From Chloroflexota bacterium (GTDB lineage: Bacteria > Chloroflexota > Anaerolineae > Anaerolineales > DRMV01), in the NCBI GenBank assembly GCA_013153375.1, contig JAADEN010000132.1, positions 1 to 7,272 of the forward strand: a stretch of DNA of 7,272 nt, in the 5' to 3' direction. Position numbers and translations under genes: made by a program. Shown in pieces: positions 5,887 to 7,272 of the stretch. Below the pieces are notes generated by a model that did no database searches, was not told where the DNA came from, and saw nothing but the letters and a program-made list of their open reading frames with translations. Numbering within the stretch: position 1 is the first letter of the stretch; the number at the start of each line of letters is the position of its first letter.

Positions 5887-7056
5887 GTGAACGAGGAATA
5901 CAAGAAAAAGTACTGGGAGCGTTACTTGCGCCTCAAGCACAAAGGCGTCAAGTTCTATCCCGATGTGGTTTACAAAGACCTGGTGGTCTCCTTTGCCCTG
6001 TTCCTGCTGCTGGTAGGGCTGGCCGCGTTCGTGGGCGTCAAACCCGAGCCGCCCGTGGACCCCAACGACACTTCCTACATCCCCCGGCCCGAATGGTACT
6101 TCCTCTTTCTCTTCGAGTTTCTGAAATTCATCCCCGGCGAACTGGAATGGGTCGGCGCGGTGGTCATCCCGGGCCTGGCCATTCTGGTGCTCTTCCTGCT
6201 GCCCTTCATTGACAAGAACCCCTACCGGCACTGGTCCAAGCGCAAAGTGGGCACGGGCATCATGACCGCGGTGGTGCTGGCCATGGTGGGCCTGACCATC
6301 CGCGCGGTGGTGACCACGCCGCCGCAAGAGGAAACGACCCTCGCCCTCACCCTGCCCGAACAGATCGCGCTGGGCCAGGAACTCTACAGCATCCACTGCG
6401 CGGAGTGCCACGGCCCCGACGGCGAGGGCGGCGAGATCCAGGGCGTGGAAGGTCTGGAAGGCGTGGTGCTCAAGCCCCTCAACTCGCAGGACGAGATGCA
6501 CACCCGCTCGGACCAGACCCTGTACAACATCATCGAATACGGCCAACAAGATCTGGGGATGCCGCCCTTTGGCCGGGCCTATGGCGGTGAATTGAGCCCC
6601 GCGGAGATCAAGGCCATCGTCACCTTCATGCGCTACACCTGGGACGACCGGGTCGAACTGCCCAAAGAGGCCCAGACCGGCGGCATGCCCACCCTGGGGC
6701 CCGACGAAGTGCCCTCCTACGAAGAGCACATCGAGCCCCTGGTCAAACGCTATTGCGTCTCGTGCCATCGTCCCGGCAAGAAGAACAACAACTACATCAT
6801 GACCTCCTACGAGGAGATCATGAACTCGGGTGATCACGCGCCGGTCATCATCCCCGGCGACCCCGAGAACAGCATCTTCATGAAACTCATCCGCCGCGAG
6901 GAACTGGACTTCAGCCGGCCCATGCCGCCCACCAAGCCTCTGCCCGAGGATGTGGTCGAGATCTTCGAACGCTGGATCGCCGCGGGCGCGCCCAAGACCG
7001 CGGCCGAAGCCGACCAGATCGAGGCCCAGCAGCGCGGCGGAGGCGCACAACCGTAA
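5887..7056 (+). CDS. qcrC: Subunit IV (C-terminal cytochrome b) fused to two cytochrome c domains
   Basis: A 389-residue three-part protein. Residues 1-141 resemble b6f subunit IV: FYPDVVYKDL (23-32), three membrane segments (about 31-50, 89-108, 122-141) and the quinol-site PEWY at 68-71. Residues 155-255 form a class I cytochrome c domain with C171, C174 and H175 (CAECH) and a likely distal ligand M225 in MPPFG. Residues 275-367 form a second cytochrome c domain with C290, C293 and H294 (CVSCH), IIPGDPENS (321-329), M346 in MPPTKPL and a WIAAGA ending (363-368). This pattern resembles the planctomycete-type PSCyt1 domain. The C domains should lie on the outer face, tethered behind helix three, and carry electrons from the Rieske cluster to an oxidase or other acceptor. 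Bacillus QcrC has the same start but one haem c domain. The GTG start is set by AAGGAG. The gene closes the operon. Confidence 0.93.
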   Translation: MNEEYKKKYWERYLRLKHKGVKFYPDVVYKDLVVSFALFLLLVGLAAFVGVKPEPPVDPNDTSYIPRPEWYFLFLFEFLKFIPGELEWVGAVVIPGLAILVLFLLPFIDKNPYRHWSKRKVGTGIMTAVVLAMVGLTIRAVVTTPPQEETTLALTLPEQIALGQELYSIHCAECHGPDGEGGEIQGVEGLEGVVLKPLNSQDEMHTRSDQTLYNIIEYGQQDLGMPPFGRAYGGELSPAEIKAIVTFMRYTWDDRVELPKEAQTGGMPTLGPDEVPSYEEHIEPLVKRYCVSCHRPGKKNNNYIMTSYEEIMNSGDHAPVIIPGDPENSIFMKLIRREELDFSRPMPPTKPLPEDVVEIFERWIAAGAPKTAAEADQIEAQQRGGGAQP

Positions 7057-7083
7057 CGCGAACTCTTCTCTCGGACGACGCGC

Positions 7084-7120
7084 AGCGCCGCGGTGCTTGG
7101 CATCGCGGCGCTTTCTCTTT
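7084..7120 (+). terminator. Intrinsic terminator of the Rieske/cytochrome b operon
   Basis: AGCGCCGCGGTG (7084-7095) pairs with CATCGCGGCGCT (7101-7112), a 12-bp stem with one G-U pair and a 5-nt loop, followed by TTTCTCTTT. It begins 28 nt after the qcrC stop. Confidence 0.88.
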
Positions 7121-7247
7121 CGCGTTCGCCCTTCGGGTGCATGCAAACCATGTAGAAATGACCCGCTTCCGTGCAAACCCCTCCCATCCCCCGCGGCGGG
7201 CTGGCCGCCAGGATTGATCCCGCGAGAGGCGTAGGCCCGTTTTGAAG
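7121..7247. other. Intergenic stretch without recognised gene
   Basis: No coding frame with family-like sequence and no tRNA. An 8-bp direct repeat TGCAAACC occurs at 7142-7149 and 7172-7179, offset by 30 bp. Its meaning is unknown and it may be chance. Confidence 0.5.
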
Positions 7248-7272
7248 GCCCCTCCCCTACGAGGGGAGGGGC
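7248..7272. repeat. Perfect GC-rich hairpin reaching the window end
   Basis: GCCCCTCCCCT (7248-7258) is the exact reverse complement of AGGGGAGGGGC (7262-7272), with a 3-nt loop ACG. The minus-strand continuation has no T-run, and the plus-strand continuation is outside the window. It may be a terminator serving either side or an extragenic repeat copy. Confidence 0.6.

Noticed and set aside
5815..7176. 453-codon open frame on the minus strand opposite the fusion gene
   Set aside because: Antisense shadow of a clear cytochrome gene, with low-complexity composition. It also runs through the terminator at 7084-7120.
7142..7179. TGCAAACC direct repeat as the edge of a mobile element or attachment site
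   Set aside because: Only 8 bp, with no inverted repeats, transposase or integrase nearby. Chance is a sufficient explanation.

Overview
The window holds the core of a quinone-linked respiratory chain in a high-GC bacterium. Two transcription units diverge from a 413-bp control region. One encodes succinate dehydrogenase (complex II, minus strand). The other encodes a compact three-gene Rieske/cytochrome b complex (complex III-like, plus strand). The left edge carries the end of a housekeeping pair, prmA and dgkA. I see no mobile element, CRISPR array, tRNA or rRNA. The gene content fits a menaquinone-using bacterium, perhaps a Chloroflexota (Anaerolineae-like) member. That placement is an inference from protein style and architecture, not from a marker gene.

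Layout. 1-447: 3' part of prmA, cut by the window edge. 452-820: dgkA-type lipid kinase, 4 nt downstream of prmA. 841-871: hairpin with a T-run on the minus strand, read as the terminator of the convergent sdh operon. 910-4272 (minus): transcribed in the order sdhC, sdhD, sdhA, sdhB, with gaps of 12-23 nt. 4273-4685: divergent control region with one good promoter for each direction. 4686-7056 (plus): Rieske protein, b6-type cytochrome b, then a fusion of subunit IV with two cytochrome c domains. 7084-7120: strong intrinsic terminator. 7121-7247: no gene recognised. 7248-7272: perfect hairpin running into the window end.

How it works together. SdhABCD would oxidise succinate and reduce membrane quinone. 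The Rieske/cytochrome b complex would oxidise the quinol and pass electrons through the Rieske cluster to the haem c domains tethered to the subunit IV protein, then to a terminal acceptor outside this window. Three details stand out. The Rieske protein lacks both the Ser and the Tyr that normally raise the cluster potential, which suggests a low-potential, menaquinol-type enzyme. The cytochrome b has b6f-like haem spacing but contains no cysteine, so it cannot carry the covalent haem ci of b6f and Bacillus enzymes. The third protein fuses subunit IV to two different cytochrome c modules, the second resembling the planctomycete-type (PSCyt1-like) domain. The system is recognisable respiration with an unusual domain architecture rather than an unknown pathway.
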